Assembly: GCF_018069925.1 (NCBI RefSeq)
Contig: NZ_JAGPXB010000007.1
Coordinates: forward strand, 99,774-163,773
Direction of reading: 5' to 3'
Source of the DNA: Flavobacterium erciyesense
Lineage (GTDB): Bacteria > Bacteroidota > Bacteroidia > Flavobacteriales > Flavobacteriaceae
DNA length: 64,000 bases
Positions 8,527 to 16,120 of the stretch are shown here, in pieces (the first letter of the stretch is position 1; the number at the start of each line of letters is the position of its first letter). Made by a program: the position numbers and the translations under genes. Under the pieces are notes generated by a model. The model saw only the letters and a list, made by a program, of their open reading frames with translations. It did no database searches and was not told the origin of the DNA.

Positions 8527-9024
8527 ATGAAAAAATTAATAGCATTATTTCTTGTAATCTTGAGCTGTTCTTGTAATACCAATGCACAAAAAACTGCATT
8601 TTCAAAAACCGCTTTGAATGAAACACTTTTGGCATCTAATGGCAGCCAAGTAGCATTTAAAAACATTTTAAAGAAACACAAAGGTAAAACCGTAGTGATT
8701 GAAGTTTGGGCTTCTTGGTGTGGTGACTGCGTAAAAGCAATGCCGAAAGTAAAAGAAATGCAAGCTACTCATACCAATGTTGATTACGTTTTTATCTCGA
8801 TGGATAAAACTGCTGACAAATGGAAGTCTGGTATTGAGAAACACGCTTTGGTTGGAGATCATTATATGGCCAATGACCAAATGAAAGGTGTTTTTGGAAA
8901 AGCAATGGACATCGATTGGATACCGCGTTACATCATCGTAGACAAAACGGGTAAAATCGTTCTTTACAGAGCCATTGAAACCGACTTTGATAAAATTAAC
9001 GAAACACTAGAAAGTTTAAAGTAA
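8527..9024 (+). CDS. TlpA-like thioredoxin-family lipoprotein
   Basis: A 165-residue thioredoxin-fold protein. Residues 1-21 (MKKLIALFLVILSCSCNTNAQ) form a lipoprotein-type signal, so the protein is likely exported and membrane-anchored. The active site is WASWCGDC with Cys65 and Cys68, followed by MPKVKEM as in TlpA/ResA reductases, and the cis-Pro region is DWIPRYIIVD. The likely job is reducing disulfides in the periplasm, for example in cytochrome maturation; the target is not shown by the sequence. I used the ATG at 8527 rather than an upstream in-frame codon at 8497, which falls inside the promoter region. tpiA follows after 52 bases. Confidence 0.88.
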   Translation: MKKLIALFLVILSCSCNTNAQKTAFSKTALNETLLASNGSQVAFKNILKKHKGKTVVIEVWASWCGDCVKAMPKVKEMQATHTNVDYVFISMDKTADKWKSGIEKHALVGDHYMANDQMKGVFGKAMDIDWIPRYIIVDKTGKIVLYRAIETDFDKINETLESLK

Positions 9025-9076
9025 TCTACTACTTTGACACAAAAGAAAAAACTAATAAACTTACAAGAGAATTATA

Positions 9077-9829
9077 ATGAGAAAAAAGATTGTTGCTGGA
9101 AACTGGAAAATGCATAAAAATGCGGAGCAAACAGAAGATTTATTGAATGAATTAATCGCTAAAATTCCAACTGATACTGATACAAACGTAATTGTTGCAC
9201 CTACATTTGTCAATTTAGCATCGGCAGTAGATCATTTAGAGTTCACCAATATCAAGGTTGCAGCTCAAAACGTGCACCAAGCTGAAGGCGGTGCATTCAC
9301 CGGAGAAATTTCGGCAGACATGTTAAAAAGTGTTGGTGTTGACATCGTAATTTTAGGTCACTCTGAACGACGTGCCATTTTTCACGAAACTGATGCACTC
9401 ATTGCAAACAAAGTTAACACAGCTTTAGAACATGATATGACTGTTATTTTTTGCTTTGGCGAAGAATTAAAAGACCGTCAATCAGCCAATCATTTTAATG
9501 TGGTGGAAAACCAATTAAAAGATGGTTTGTTTCAAATTGAAGCAAAAGATTGGGAGCAAGTTGTTTTGGCCTATGAGCCTGTTTGGGCTATTGGTACAGG
9601 TGAAACCGCTTCGCCAGAGCAAGCACAAGAAATGCACGAATTTATCAGAGAAACTGTTCGTAAAACATACGGAAATGAAGTGGCTGATACCGTTTCTATC
9701 CTTTACGGAGGAAGTGTTAAACCTGAAAATGCTAAAGAAATTTTCTCTAAGCCAGATGTTGATGGCGGATTAATTGGTGGTGCTGCCTTGAAAGCAGATG
9801 ATTTTGTTGCAATTGTTACTGCAATCTAA
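9077..9829 (+). CDS. tpiA: Triosephosphate isomerase
   Basis: TpiA interconverts dihydroxyacetone phosphate and glyceraldehyde 3-phosphate in glycolysis. The 250-residue TIM barrel has all catalytic positions: Asn9 and Lys11 in GNWKMHKN, His95 in LGHSERR, Glu167 in AYEPVWAIGTG, and the phosphate loop LYGGSVKPENAKE followed by GGLIGGAAL. Length is normal. It lies 52 bases after the thioredoxin gene on the same strand and ends at a strong bidirectional terminator facing the porin gene. Confidence 0.98.
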   Translation: MRKKIVAGNWKMHKNAEQTEDLLNELIAKIPTDTDTNVIVAPTFVNLASAVDHLEFTNIKVAAQNVHQAEGGAFTGEISADMLKSVGVDIVILGHSERRAIFHETDALIANKVNTALEHDMTVIFCFGEELKDRQSANHFNVVENQLKDGLFQIEAKDWEQVVLAYEPVWAIGTGETASPEQAQEMHEFIRETVRKTYGNEVADTVSILYGGSVKPENAKEIFSKPDVDGGLIGGAALKADDFVAIVTAI

Positions 9830-9839
9830 ACAACTCCTA

Positions 9840-9890
9840 TTTAAAACAAAAAAACCGATGCACTAACAGCATCGGTTTTTTTGTTTTAAA
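9840..9890. terminator. Bidirectional terminator between tpiA and porin gene
   Basis: A perfect 22-bp stem (9840-9861 with 9869-9890) and a seven-base loop ACTAACA. Long A and T runs flank the GC-rich core CCGATGC/GCATCGG, so it works for both converging genes. The porin stop codon (9886-9888) lies inside the right arm. Confidence 0.9.
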
Positions 9891-11109
9891 TCCCAATCTC
9901 AATTTGAAAACGGGCGTACCAATTATTTTTTCTATCACCTGAATAAAAAGTCAGTGTATCAAAACTAATTTCACCTTGTACCTTAAAGGCATGTTCCCAG
10001 ATGTACTTGGTGAGTCCTAAACTATACTGTTTGGTATTGGGAGCCAATGTTTGAATATCTGTTCCCACCTTTTGAGTTGAAAAACGACCAATTACTTCAT
10101 AATTTGATACAAAATTATAGCTGACTTGATGGTCAAATCCATGACCAACATAAGCAAAATTAAAAAGACTTGCATCAGTAGGGCTAAAAGTAACAGCGTT
10201 CTTACTCGTAGTTCTAGACATATAACTACTCATGAAAGCCCAACCGTTGTATTTCAGCATGGCATCCAATAAAACGGATTGCATATTTCGAGCTTGAAAT
10301 AAATCATTTCCTAATTGTCCTTGCGTTCTCTTGGCTTGATTATTTTGTTGAAAAGCTCCTGAAAGCATTAATTTAGGCTTTGGCTCTCGCACAATATCTC
10401 CTTCAAAATAAGTACCGTCTTTTGCAAAAGCGCCAAACGGAAACAATTCTACTTTACCAGTGACAGCTAAACCTGCATCAGCATTATCGGTAATATTTCG
10501 ACCTTCTCCCGTTGAAATAGCTGTTTTAAAATTATAAGAGAATGCATCCTTAAATTCATTCAAATTGTGAACTTGAAAACCAAAATCACGATCAATCGTA
10601 AACTTGGCATTATTGATGGAGCGATCGGTTAACTGCAATCCTCCTGACGAATTTACACGTTGTCTGTTGCCGGGTAATTTCGTTTGACCAAAACTGAGAT
10701 TCCAATTTTTGTTAGGTCTGTAAAACAAAACAGCATCCCGAATAATGTTTATATTCTCTCCTTCTCTAAATTCGCCTACATCGCCCGGGGCAAATGACAA
10801 TTGCACCGCATATAAAAATTTTGGTGAGCCCACATAACCATCCAAGCGCAATCGCAACCTACGAATTTGACCATCATAAGAAGCCGCAGCTCCTTCATTA
10901 TCTAAGTAGGTAACTCTGTTTTGCATACGGAACCTAATATTCAATTGGTACAAACTATCTGGCGAAGTAATCCCAATTCCTTTTCCAAAACTATAATAGG
11001 GTAAAGCAGAAAGTTTTAAATCATTGTCTTGTTTGCTTTGTTTAATAGACACTTGAGCAGAACTACTCACGTAAAAAGCAAGCGCAATGATTAAGGCAAT
11101 TTTTTTCAT
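9886..11109 (-). CDS. Phosphate-selective porin O/P-like outer-membrane porin
   Basis: A 407-residue outer-membrane protein with a signal peptide (MKKIALIIALAFYVSSSAQ). The mature part has alternating beta-barrel character, with motifs such as IRRLRLRLDGYVGSPKFLYA and DAVLFYRPNKNWNLSFGQTK, which are typical of the OprP/OprO porin family. The C-terminus ends IEIGI, an outer-membrane barrel ending. Its substrate cannot be read from the sequence; in Bacteroidota such porins are often linked with phosphate or pyrophosphate uptake. The gene is transcribed divergently from prmA with a well-formed promoter of its own. Confidence 0.85.
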   Translation of the reverse strand: MKKIALIIALAFYVSSSAQVSIKQSKQDNDLKLSALPYYSFGKGIGITSPDSLYQLNIRFRMQNRVTYLDNEGAAASYDGQIRRLRLRLDGYVGSPKFLYAVQLSFAPGDVGEFREGENINIIRDAVLFYRPNKNWNLSFGQTKLPGNRQRVNSSGGLQLTDRSINNAKFTIDRDFGFQVHNLNEFKDAFSYNFKTAISTGEGRNITDNADAGLAVTGKVELFPFGAFAKDGTYFEGDIVREPKPKLMLSGAFQQNNQAKRTQGQLGNDLFQARNMQSVLLDAMLKYNGWAFMSSYMSRTTSKNAVTFSPTDASLFNFAYVGHGFDHQVSYNFVSNYEVIGRFSTQKVGTDIQTLAPNTKQYSLGLTKYIWEHAFKVQGEISFDTLTFYSGDRKNNWYARFQIEIGI

Positions 11110-11132
11110 TATTTTGTTGTGTGTTTGTCTTA

Positions 11133-11161
11133 CAAATGTAAAATATTATTTAAATATCAAA
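11133..11161 (-). promoter_or_regulatory. Bacteroidota-type promoter for the porin gene
   Basis: On the minus strand TTTG (11161-11158), 17 bases, then TACATTTG (11140-11133), 23 bases before the porin ATG at 11109. This is a full consensus match. Confidence 0.7.
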
Positions 11162-11181
11162 TGCATTTGCTACGCTATTGT

Positions 11182-11189
11182 TACCTTTG
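11182..11189 (+). promoter_or_regulatory. Promoter -7 element for prmA
   Basis: TACCTTTG, 14 bases before the prmA ATG at 11204. No TTG is seen at standard spacing, so only the -7 half is claimed. Confidence 0.5.
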
Positions 11190-11203
11190 CAAAAAAAATA
11201 AGC

Positions 11204-12037
11204 ATGTCAAACATTTATATAGGCTACCATTTTACGATAAGTCCAAAAGAATTAGGTTCAGAAATTTTAATTGCTGAATTAGGAGAAAAAGCATTTGAAA
11301 GTTTTACCGAAACAGAAAACGGAATCTCAGCTTTTGTACAAAAAGACCTTTGGGACGAAATGATTTTAGAAGGAATACAAATTTTAAGTTCAGAAGAATT
11401 TGAAATTGATTACACCTTTGAAGAAATCGAGCAAGTTAACTGGAATGAAGAATGGGAAAAAAACTTTGAAGCAATTGACGTAGACGGGAATTGCCATGTG
11501 AGAGCTCCTTTTCACCCAAAGACTGATGCCGAGTTTGATATTGTTATTGAACCCAAAATGAGTTTTGGAACTGGTCATCATGAAACTACACACATGATGA
11601 TTCAGCATTTACTTGAAATGGATGTTACTGGTCTTAAAACATTAGATATGGGCTGCGGAACGGCCATCTTAGCTATTTTAGCCGAAATGAAAGGCGCACA
11701 ACCTATTGATGCTATTGATGTTGACAATTGGTGTTATTTGAACTCGATTGAAAATGCAGCACGCAACAATTGCAAACACATTACCGTTTATGAAGGCGAA
11801 GCTGCTTTACTTGCAGGAAAAAATTACGACTTGATTATTGCCAACATCAATCGCAATATTTTGTTAAATGATATGCAAAGCTATGTGGATTGTTTAAATC
11901 CGGGTGGTACTTTGTTATTAAGTGGTTTTTACCAAGAAGACATCCCGTTTATCGATGCGTCATGCACTGAAAAAGGGCTGACCTATGTTAAAAAATTTGA
12001 AAGAAACAACTGGGTATCATTAAAATACGTAAATTAG
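11204..12037 (+). CDS. prmA: Ribosomal protein L11 methyltransferase
   Basis: PrmA uses S-adenosylmethionine to trimethylate lysines and the N-terminus of ribosomal protein L11. The 277-residue protein has an N-terminal substrate-recognition domain (residues ~1-110), then the Rossmann methyltransferase domain with MSFGTGHHETT, the SAM motif LDMGCGTAILAI and the NIN-type motif IIANINRNILL. I start at the ATG at 11204 because the longer in-frame extension to 11087 runs through the promoter and into the porin gene. clpS follows after 48 bases in the same direction, an arrangement seen often in Bacteroidota. Confidence 0.96.
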   Translation: MSNIYIGYHFTISPKELGSEILIAELGEKAFESFTETENGISAFVQKDLWDEMILEGIQILSSEEFEIDYTFEEIEQVNWNEEWEKNFEAIDVDGNCHVRAPFHPKTDAEFDIVIEPKMSFGTGHHETTHMMIQHLLEMDVTGLKTLDMGCGTAILAILAEMKGAQPIDAIDVDNWCYLNSIENAARNNCKHITVYEGEAALLAGKNYDLIIANINRNILLNDMQSYVDCLNPGGTLLLSGFYQEDIPFIDASCTEKGLTYVKKFERNNWVSLKYVN

Positions 12038-12085
12038 AACTAGTATTTGTAAAAAGTAATAATCACAGTACAAAAAGCAAATAAA

Positions 12086-12361
12086 ATGAGTACTAAAGAA
12101 AAAGTTAGAGAAAGAGTCAGTTTAAAAGAGGCTCTGCAGCTTGAAAATGAAATTATCGTGTACAACGACGATGTCAACACTTTTGATCATGTTATTGAAA
12201 CTCTCATTCGTGTATGCGATCATACTCCTGAGCAAGCAGAGCAATGTTCCTTAATTGTGCACTACAACGGCAAATGTACCGTAAAAACGGGACCTATTGA
12301 AAAGCTAAAACCACAATGCACACAACTGTTAGAAGCAGGAATTAGCGCTGAAATAGTGTAA
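12086..12361 (+). CDS. clpS: ATP-dependent Clp protease adaptor ClpS
   Basis: ClpS brings N-degron substrates to the ClpAP or ClpCP protease. The 91-residue protein has the usual short disordered N-terminus followed by the core with VYNDDVNTFDHVIETL (the conserved NDD-TFxHV pattern that forms the N-degron pocket) and TPEQAEQCSLIVHYNGKCTV. Length is normal. It is the second gene of a prmA-clpS unit. The likely partner ATPase, a ClpC-type protein, is encoded 9 kb downstream. Confidence 0.95.
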   Translation: MSTKEKVRERVSLKEALQLENEIIVYNDDVNTFDHVIETLIRVCDHTPEQAEQCSLIVHYNGKCTVKTGPIEKLKPQCTQLLEAGISAEIV

Positions 12362-12385
12362 TTAATTTATTTAAAAACAATAAAA

Positions 12386-12421
12386 AAACCTATTCTTGAT
12401 TTGATCTCGAATAGGTTTTTT
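12386..12421. terminator. Bidirectional terminator between clpS and the YeeE/YedE pair
   Basis: AACCTATTC (12387-12395) pairs with GAATAGGTT (12409-12417). An A run precedes and a T run follows, so it can serve both clpS and the converging minus-strand genes. Confidence 0.85.
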
Positions 12422-12450
12422 TGTTTGAATTTAAGTTCACTTGTTTTAGT

Positions 12451-12867
12451 TTAATGAGGCAATTTTGAACGAACAACACCGTACAAAAAAGTACCCAATA
12501 GCGCGCCAAACAACACAATAAGTACACTCCAGAAGCCTGCACCAATTAAAATAAAAATAGGTCCGGGACAAGAACCAACTAAGGCCCAACCTAATCCAAA
12601 AATAAGACCGCCAATCCAATATCTGGCATTTCCTTTTTCCTTATCTGGAATGTTAATCGCTGCACCTGAACTGTCCTTAACATTAAAACGCTTGATTAGC
12701 TGTAACCCTATTACTCCAGTTACAATTGCAACGGTAATAATACCAAACATATGAAAAGATTGAAATTGAAACATTTCGTAAATTCGGTACCACGAAACGG
12801 CTTCGGACTTTGTAAGGACAATTCCAAAAACAAAACCCACTAAAAGATATTTTATTATATTTTTCAT
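12451..12867 (-). CDS. YeeE/YedE-type sulfur transport protein, C-terminal half-like subunit (DUF6691), copy 1
   Basis: A 138-residue membrane protein with four hydrophobic segments. The central signature is FGLGWALVGSCPGPIFILIG (residues ~91-110) with the single conserved Cys of the YeeE/YedE (TsuA-like) family. In known members a line of Cys residues passes thiosulfate across the membrane. Here the transporter is split over two genes: this one supplies the SCPGP half, and the upstream gene supplies the GGCTSGH half, 19 bases away. The product is clearly paralogous to the protein at 52708-53181. The substrate is an inference from the family. Confidence 0.85.
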   Translation of the reverse strand: MKNIIKYLLVGFVFGIVLTKSEAVSWYRIYEMFQFQSFHMFGIITVAIVTGVIGLQLIKRFNVKDSSGAAINIPDKEKGNARYWIGGLIFGLGWALVGSCPGPIFILIGAGFWSVLIVLFGALLGTFLYGVVRSKLPH

Positions 12868-12886
12868 TTTGAACTATTTAAAATGA

Positions 12887-13447
12887 TTAGGATAAAAGAT
12901 AAGGCAAAATAAAATGAGCCATCAATAAGCCTCCGATAAAAAAGCCAATAACCGCTTTTAAAGATGGAATTTGCAAATTGCTCAAGCCAGAAATAGCATG
13001 ACCAGACGTACATCCGCCGGCATAACGGGAGCCAAAACCAATTAAAATTCCGCCAACAACTAATAAAATAAGAGTAGCAGGATTTGCAATTGCATCAGAC
13101 CCAAAAAGAGCCGCAGGCATCAGTTTACCATTTGGCGCATCAATACCCATTTGTTCTAATTGCATGACTGTAGCAGGATTTAAACTAACGTTAGAAGGGT
13201 CGCTCATGAATTGAACTGCTACAAATCCACCAAGCATAGCACCCAGGACCACAACTAAATTCCAACGTTGCGATTTCCAATCAAAATTAAAAAATGACAC
13301 CTTTTTACCCAATCCAGACATTGCACAAAGTGAGCGCAGGTTCGAAGACATCCCGAAAGCTTTTCCAAAATAAGTAAGTGCCAGCATTATCATACCAATC
13401 AAAAAACCTGAAATATACCAAGGCCAGGTTTGAAAAATTATTTCCAT
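12887..13447 (-). CDS. YeeE/YedE-type sulfur transport protein, N-terminal half-like subunit, copy 1
   Basis: A 186-residue membrane protein. It begins MEIIFQTWPWYISGFLIG and has about five hydrophobic segments, with the family Cys motif [19 protein letters not shown] near residue 140 and a second conserved Cys in SLCAMSG near residue 41. The gene is first in a two-gene unit with the SCPGP half. I start at the ATG at 13447, because a longer in-frame extension overlaps the promoter at 13466-13494. It is a close relative of the product at 53192-53773. Confidence 0.85.
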   Translation of the reverse strand: MEIIFQTWPWYISGFLIGMIMLALTYFGKAFGMSSNLRSLCAMSGLGKKVSFFNFDWKSQRWNLVVVLGAMLGGFVAVQFMSDPSNVSLNPATVMQLEQMGIDAPNGKLMPAALFGSDAIANPATLILLVVGGILIGFGSRYAGGCTSGHAISGLSNLQIPSLKAVIGFFIGGLLMAHFILPYLLS

Positions 13448-13465
13448 ATTCTTGAATTTTTTAGA

Positions 13466-13494
13466 CAAATATAAGAAGCATTTGCAAAGTTCAA
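13466..13494 (-). promoter_or_regulatory. Bacteroidota-type promoter for YeeE/YedE pair 1
   Basis: Minus-strand TTG (13494-13492), 18 bases, then TATATTTG (13473-13466), 18 bases before the ATG at 13447. Confidence 0.65.
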
Positions 13495-13545
13495 TTAACA
13501 CTTGTAATTTTTGAATGTAGAAATACAATACATATTAGTTTCAAT

Positions 13546-13553
13546 TATCTTTG
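13546..13553 (+). promoter_or_regulatory. Promoter -7 element for the lipoprotein before kdsA
   Basis: TATCTTTG fits the -7 consensus and lies 56 bases before the lipoprotein ATG at 13610. No TTG is seen at standard spacing, so the call is tentative. Confidence 0.4.
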
Positions 13554-13609
13554 TTTTAGAAATTGAACTCGTAAAAAGCGCTACAAACAAATATAAAAAA
13601 CCACCTAGC

Positions 13610-14059
13610 ATGAAAAAATTACTCCTCTTAACCATCTTGGCACTACAACTAAGCTCTTGCACTAGCACCAAATCAACTTTAAAAAACACCGATGACTCGG
13701 CACCAAACCTACGATTGAGCGAAAATAACACCTTTATAATTACTCAATTTAGCACTGATAAAAAATATGGATACGACAAAGATTACCCGATAAATTTATT
13801 TTTTAGCGGAACAGCAAATACAACCATTAACCAAGAACGATTTTTGAATGCATTGGCTGGGCCAAAAGGCGAAAAAATAAGTTATGAAAAATTAGAAAGC
13901 TGTTGTCCTTTTCCAACCACAAAAAGCGATATGGGTGCAGGTTTCTTAGATGTATATCAGATTAAATGGCAAGGTCAAAATAAACCTGTTTTACTTTACT
14001 TAAACATCTATGAAAAAGGAATTTTGATGGTTCCCGTGGGTTTTACTTTAAAAAAATAA
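13610..14059 (+). CDS. Small lipoprotein upstream of kdsA, function unknown
   Basis: A 149-residue lipoprotein: signal MKKLLLLTILALQLSSC with lipobox LSSC at residues 14-17. The mature part has a compact conserved-looking core with KYGYDKDYPINLFF, a stretch LNALAGPKGEKISYEKLESC, and CCPFPTTKSDMGAGFLDVYQI. The Cys pair may form a disulfide or ligand site. I recall related flavobacterial proteins being labelled 2-dehydro-3-deoxyphosphooctonate aldolase; that label fits the neighbour kdsA, and nothing in this sequence resembles an aldolase. A link to lipopolysaccharide assembly is only suggested by position. The ATG at 13610 was chosen because it begins the signal peptide. Confidence 0.75.
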   Translation: MKKLLLLTILALQLSSCTSTKSTLKNTDDSAPNLRLSENNTFIITQFSTDKKYGYDKDYPINLFFSGTANTTINQERFLNALAGPKGEKISYEKLESCCPFPTTKSDMGAGFLDVYQIKWQGQNKPVLLYLNIYEKGILMVPVGFTLKK

Positions 14060-14187
14060 TCGTTCCTAGCCCTGATAGCAGTGGAAATCCTTTTGCTTTT
14101 TATTTTCAAAAAGCAAAAGATTGCAACGGATAGCAGGAAAGAGCTCCTAAAAAAAATAAAATCGCCAACAAATTTGTAAAACCTCAC

Positions 14188-14195
14188 TATCTTTG
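14188..14195 (+). promoter_or_regulatory. Promoter -7 element for kdsA
   Basis: TATCTTTG, 22 bases before the kdsA ATG. There is no TTG at standard spacing; the nearest TTTG (14173-14176) is too close. Confidence 0.5.
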
Positions 14196-14217
14196 CAACT
14201 TTAAAAAACAACACATT

Positions 14218-15036
14218 ATGAACATACAAGATATCCCTTTAATTAAGCATACTGATAGCGGAAATTTTTTCTTATTGGCTGGACCTTGCGCTATTGAAGG
14301 CGAAGAAATGGCATTACAAATTGCTGAAAAATTAGTTGGAATTACGAATTCACTTCAAATTCCATTTGTATTTAAAGGTTCCTTTAAAAAAGCAAACCGT
14401 TCTAGAATAGATAGTTTTTCTGGCATTGGCGACGAAAAGGCGTTAAAAATTCTAAGAAAAGTTTCTGAAACTTTTAATATTCCAACCGTTACTGATATTC
14501 ACACCAATGAAGATGCTGACATGGCTGCTCAATATGTTGATGTATTGCAGATTCCTGCTTTCTTAGTACGTCAAACTGACTTGGTAGTTGCAGCGGCCAA
14601 TACTGGAAAAGTGGTAAATTTGAAAAAAGGACAATTCATGAGTCCAGAAAGCATGAAGCATGCCGTTCAAAAAGTGTTGGATTGCAACAATACCAATGTG
14701 ATGGTAACGGATAGAGGAACGATGTTTGGCTACCAAGACATGATTGTTGATTTTAGAGGAATTCCAACCATGCAAAACTATGCTACAACGGTACTAGATG
14801 TAACTCACTCTTTACAACAACCTAATCAAACTGCGGGTGTTACTGGTGGACGCCCTGATATGATTGAAACGATTGCCAAGGCCGGAATTGCAACTGGAGT
14901 GGATGGAATTTTTATAGAAACACATTTTGATCCTGCTAATGCTAAAAGTGACGGTGCTAATATGCTACATTTAGATTATTTTGAGGCTTTAATGACTAAG
15001 CTTGTGGCAATTAGACAAACTGTTAATAAATTCTAA
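14218..15036 (+). CDS. kdsA: 3-deoxy-8-phosphooctulonate synthase
   Basis: KdsA condenses phosphoenolpyruvate with arabinose 5-phosphate to Kdo 8-phosphate, the first committed step towards the Kdo of lipopolysaccharide. The 272-residue TIM-barrel protein shows LLAGPCAIEGEEMALQIA at the N-terminus, VFKGSFKKANRSRIDSFSG (PEP/A5P binding), IPTVTDIHTNEDA, LQIPAFLVRQTDL, NLKKGQFMSPESM and DGIFIETHFDPANAKSDGAN. Length is normal. It is followed closely by the outer-membrane protein gene at 15040, so the two may be co-transcribed. Confidence 0.97.
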   Translation: MNIQDIPLIKHTDSGNFFLLAGPCAIEGEEMALQIAEKLVGITNSLQIPFVFKGSFKKANRSRIDSFSGIGDEKALKILRKVSETFNIPTVTDIHTNEDADMAAQYVDVLQIPAFLVRQTDLVVAAANTGKVVNLKKGQFMSPESMKHAVQKVLDCNNTNVMVTDRGTMFGYQDMIVDFRGIPTMQNYATTVLDVTHSLQQPNQTAGVTGGRPDMIETIAKAGIATGVDGIFIETHFDPANAKSDGANMLHLDYFEALMTKLVAIRQTVNKF

Positions 15037-15039
15037 TTT

Positions 15040-15900
15040 TTGAGAACTAAACAATTGAAAAAAATAATTTTTATATCTGCAATTTTTACCGTTTTGACTG
15101 GAAATAGGGTTCAAGCTCAAGATGATATTAAAATTCAAGATAAATATACTGCACACAATAAAGGGAAGTTTTTTGTATCATGGGGCGGAAACAGAGAAAC
15201 CTACAGTAAATCTGACGTTACTTTTAAGGGAGCCGATTATAATTTTACCCTAAATAACATAACGGCGCATGACAAACCTAAGGGTTGGCATGTAGATTAC
15301 ATCAACCCCACTAAAATGACCATCCCACAAACTAATTTGCGTTTGGGATACTTCATTAATGACCATTACAGTATAGCCCTTGGAGTTGACCATATGAAAT
15401 ATGTAATGACTCAAGGTCAAACGGCTAATATTAGTGGTACAATTGCAGCAGGAACGCCTTTTGATGGAGTGTATAATAATTCCCCGATTGAATTGACTGA
15501 AGATTTTTTAATGTACGAACACACCGATGGTTTAAACTATGTACATACTGAAATATCGCGTCATGATGACATTTCCAAAGTATTTAAAATTACGAATACT
15601 GATAAAATTCAAGTGAATCTGACAGAAGGTATTGGCGCAGGAGTACTTTATCCCAAAACTAATACTACTTTACTTGGCAAAGAGCGCCACGACGATTTTC
15701 ATGTTTCAGGATATGGAGCTTCGGTAAAAGCAGGTGTAAATGTTACCTTTTTTAAACATTTTTATATTCAAGGAGAAATCAAAGGCGGTTACATCAACAT
15801 GCCAGACATTCGCACGACGCAAAGCACCGCGGATCGTGCTTCACAAGATTTTTTCTTTTTGCAAAGAATCATAGCTTTTGGTGGAATATTTAAACTATAA
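15040..15900 (+). CDS. Outer-membrane beta-barrel protein with a TTG start, function unknown
   Basis: About 280 residues with a signal peptide (KKIIFISAIFTVLTGNRVQAQ) and a mature part dominated by barrel-like strands. Recognisable pieces are FVSWGGNRETYSKSDVTFKG near the N-terminus, FINDHYSIALGVDHMKYVM, and a C-terminal strand ending GGIFKL. No ATG precedes the signal peptide in frame. The start must be TTG, at 15040 or at 15055; the second gives LKKIIFIS directly. It lies three bases after the kdsA stop. The family is known to me only as an uncharacterised barrel. Either start is possible. Confidence 0.7.
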   Translation: MRTKQLKKIIFISAIFTVLTGNRVQAQDDIKIQDKYTAHNKGKFFVSWGGNRETYSKSDVTFKGADYNFTLNNITAHDKPKGWHVDYINPTKMTIPQTNLRLGYFINDHYSIALGVDHMKYVMTQGQTANISGTIAAGTPFDGVYNNSPIELTEDFLMYEHTDGLNYVHTEISRHDDISKVFKITNTDKIQVNLTEGIGAGVLYPKTNTTLLGKERHDDFHVSGYGASVKAGVNVTFFKHFYIQGEIKGGYINMPDIRTTQSTADRASQDFFFLQRIIAFGGIFKL

Positions 15901-15923
15901 CACTTTCGCAACAATTCAAAGTA

Positions 15924-15962
15924 CAAAAAAACAGATTCTATAATAAAGAGTCTGTTTTTTTG
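15924..15962 (+). terminator. Terminator after the outer-membrane protein gene
   Basis: AACAGATTCT and AGAGTCTGTT pair (one G-U) with A and T runs flanking: 15924-15940 with 15948-15962. Confidence 0.8.
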
Positions 15963-16120
15963 TTTAAGCTTAACATTAAAAATATTGTGATAAAATCATC
16001 CTACTTATTGATAAATATTGACTAGATTTGAAGTTAAACTCTTTGATAACCAAAACAAAAACTAAACAAATATTAATTTTTTATTTGGCTTAGAAATAGT
16101 ATCATTTAGGTGAAACAATC

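Noticed and set aside
13511..13609. Longer N-terminal extension of the lipoprotein before kdsA
   Set aside because: It would run across the -7 box and bury the lipoprotein signal 33 residues inside the protein.
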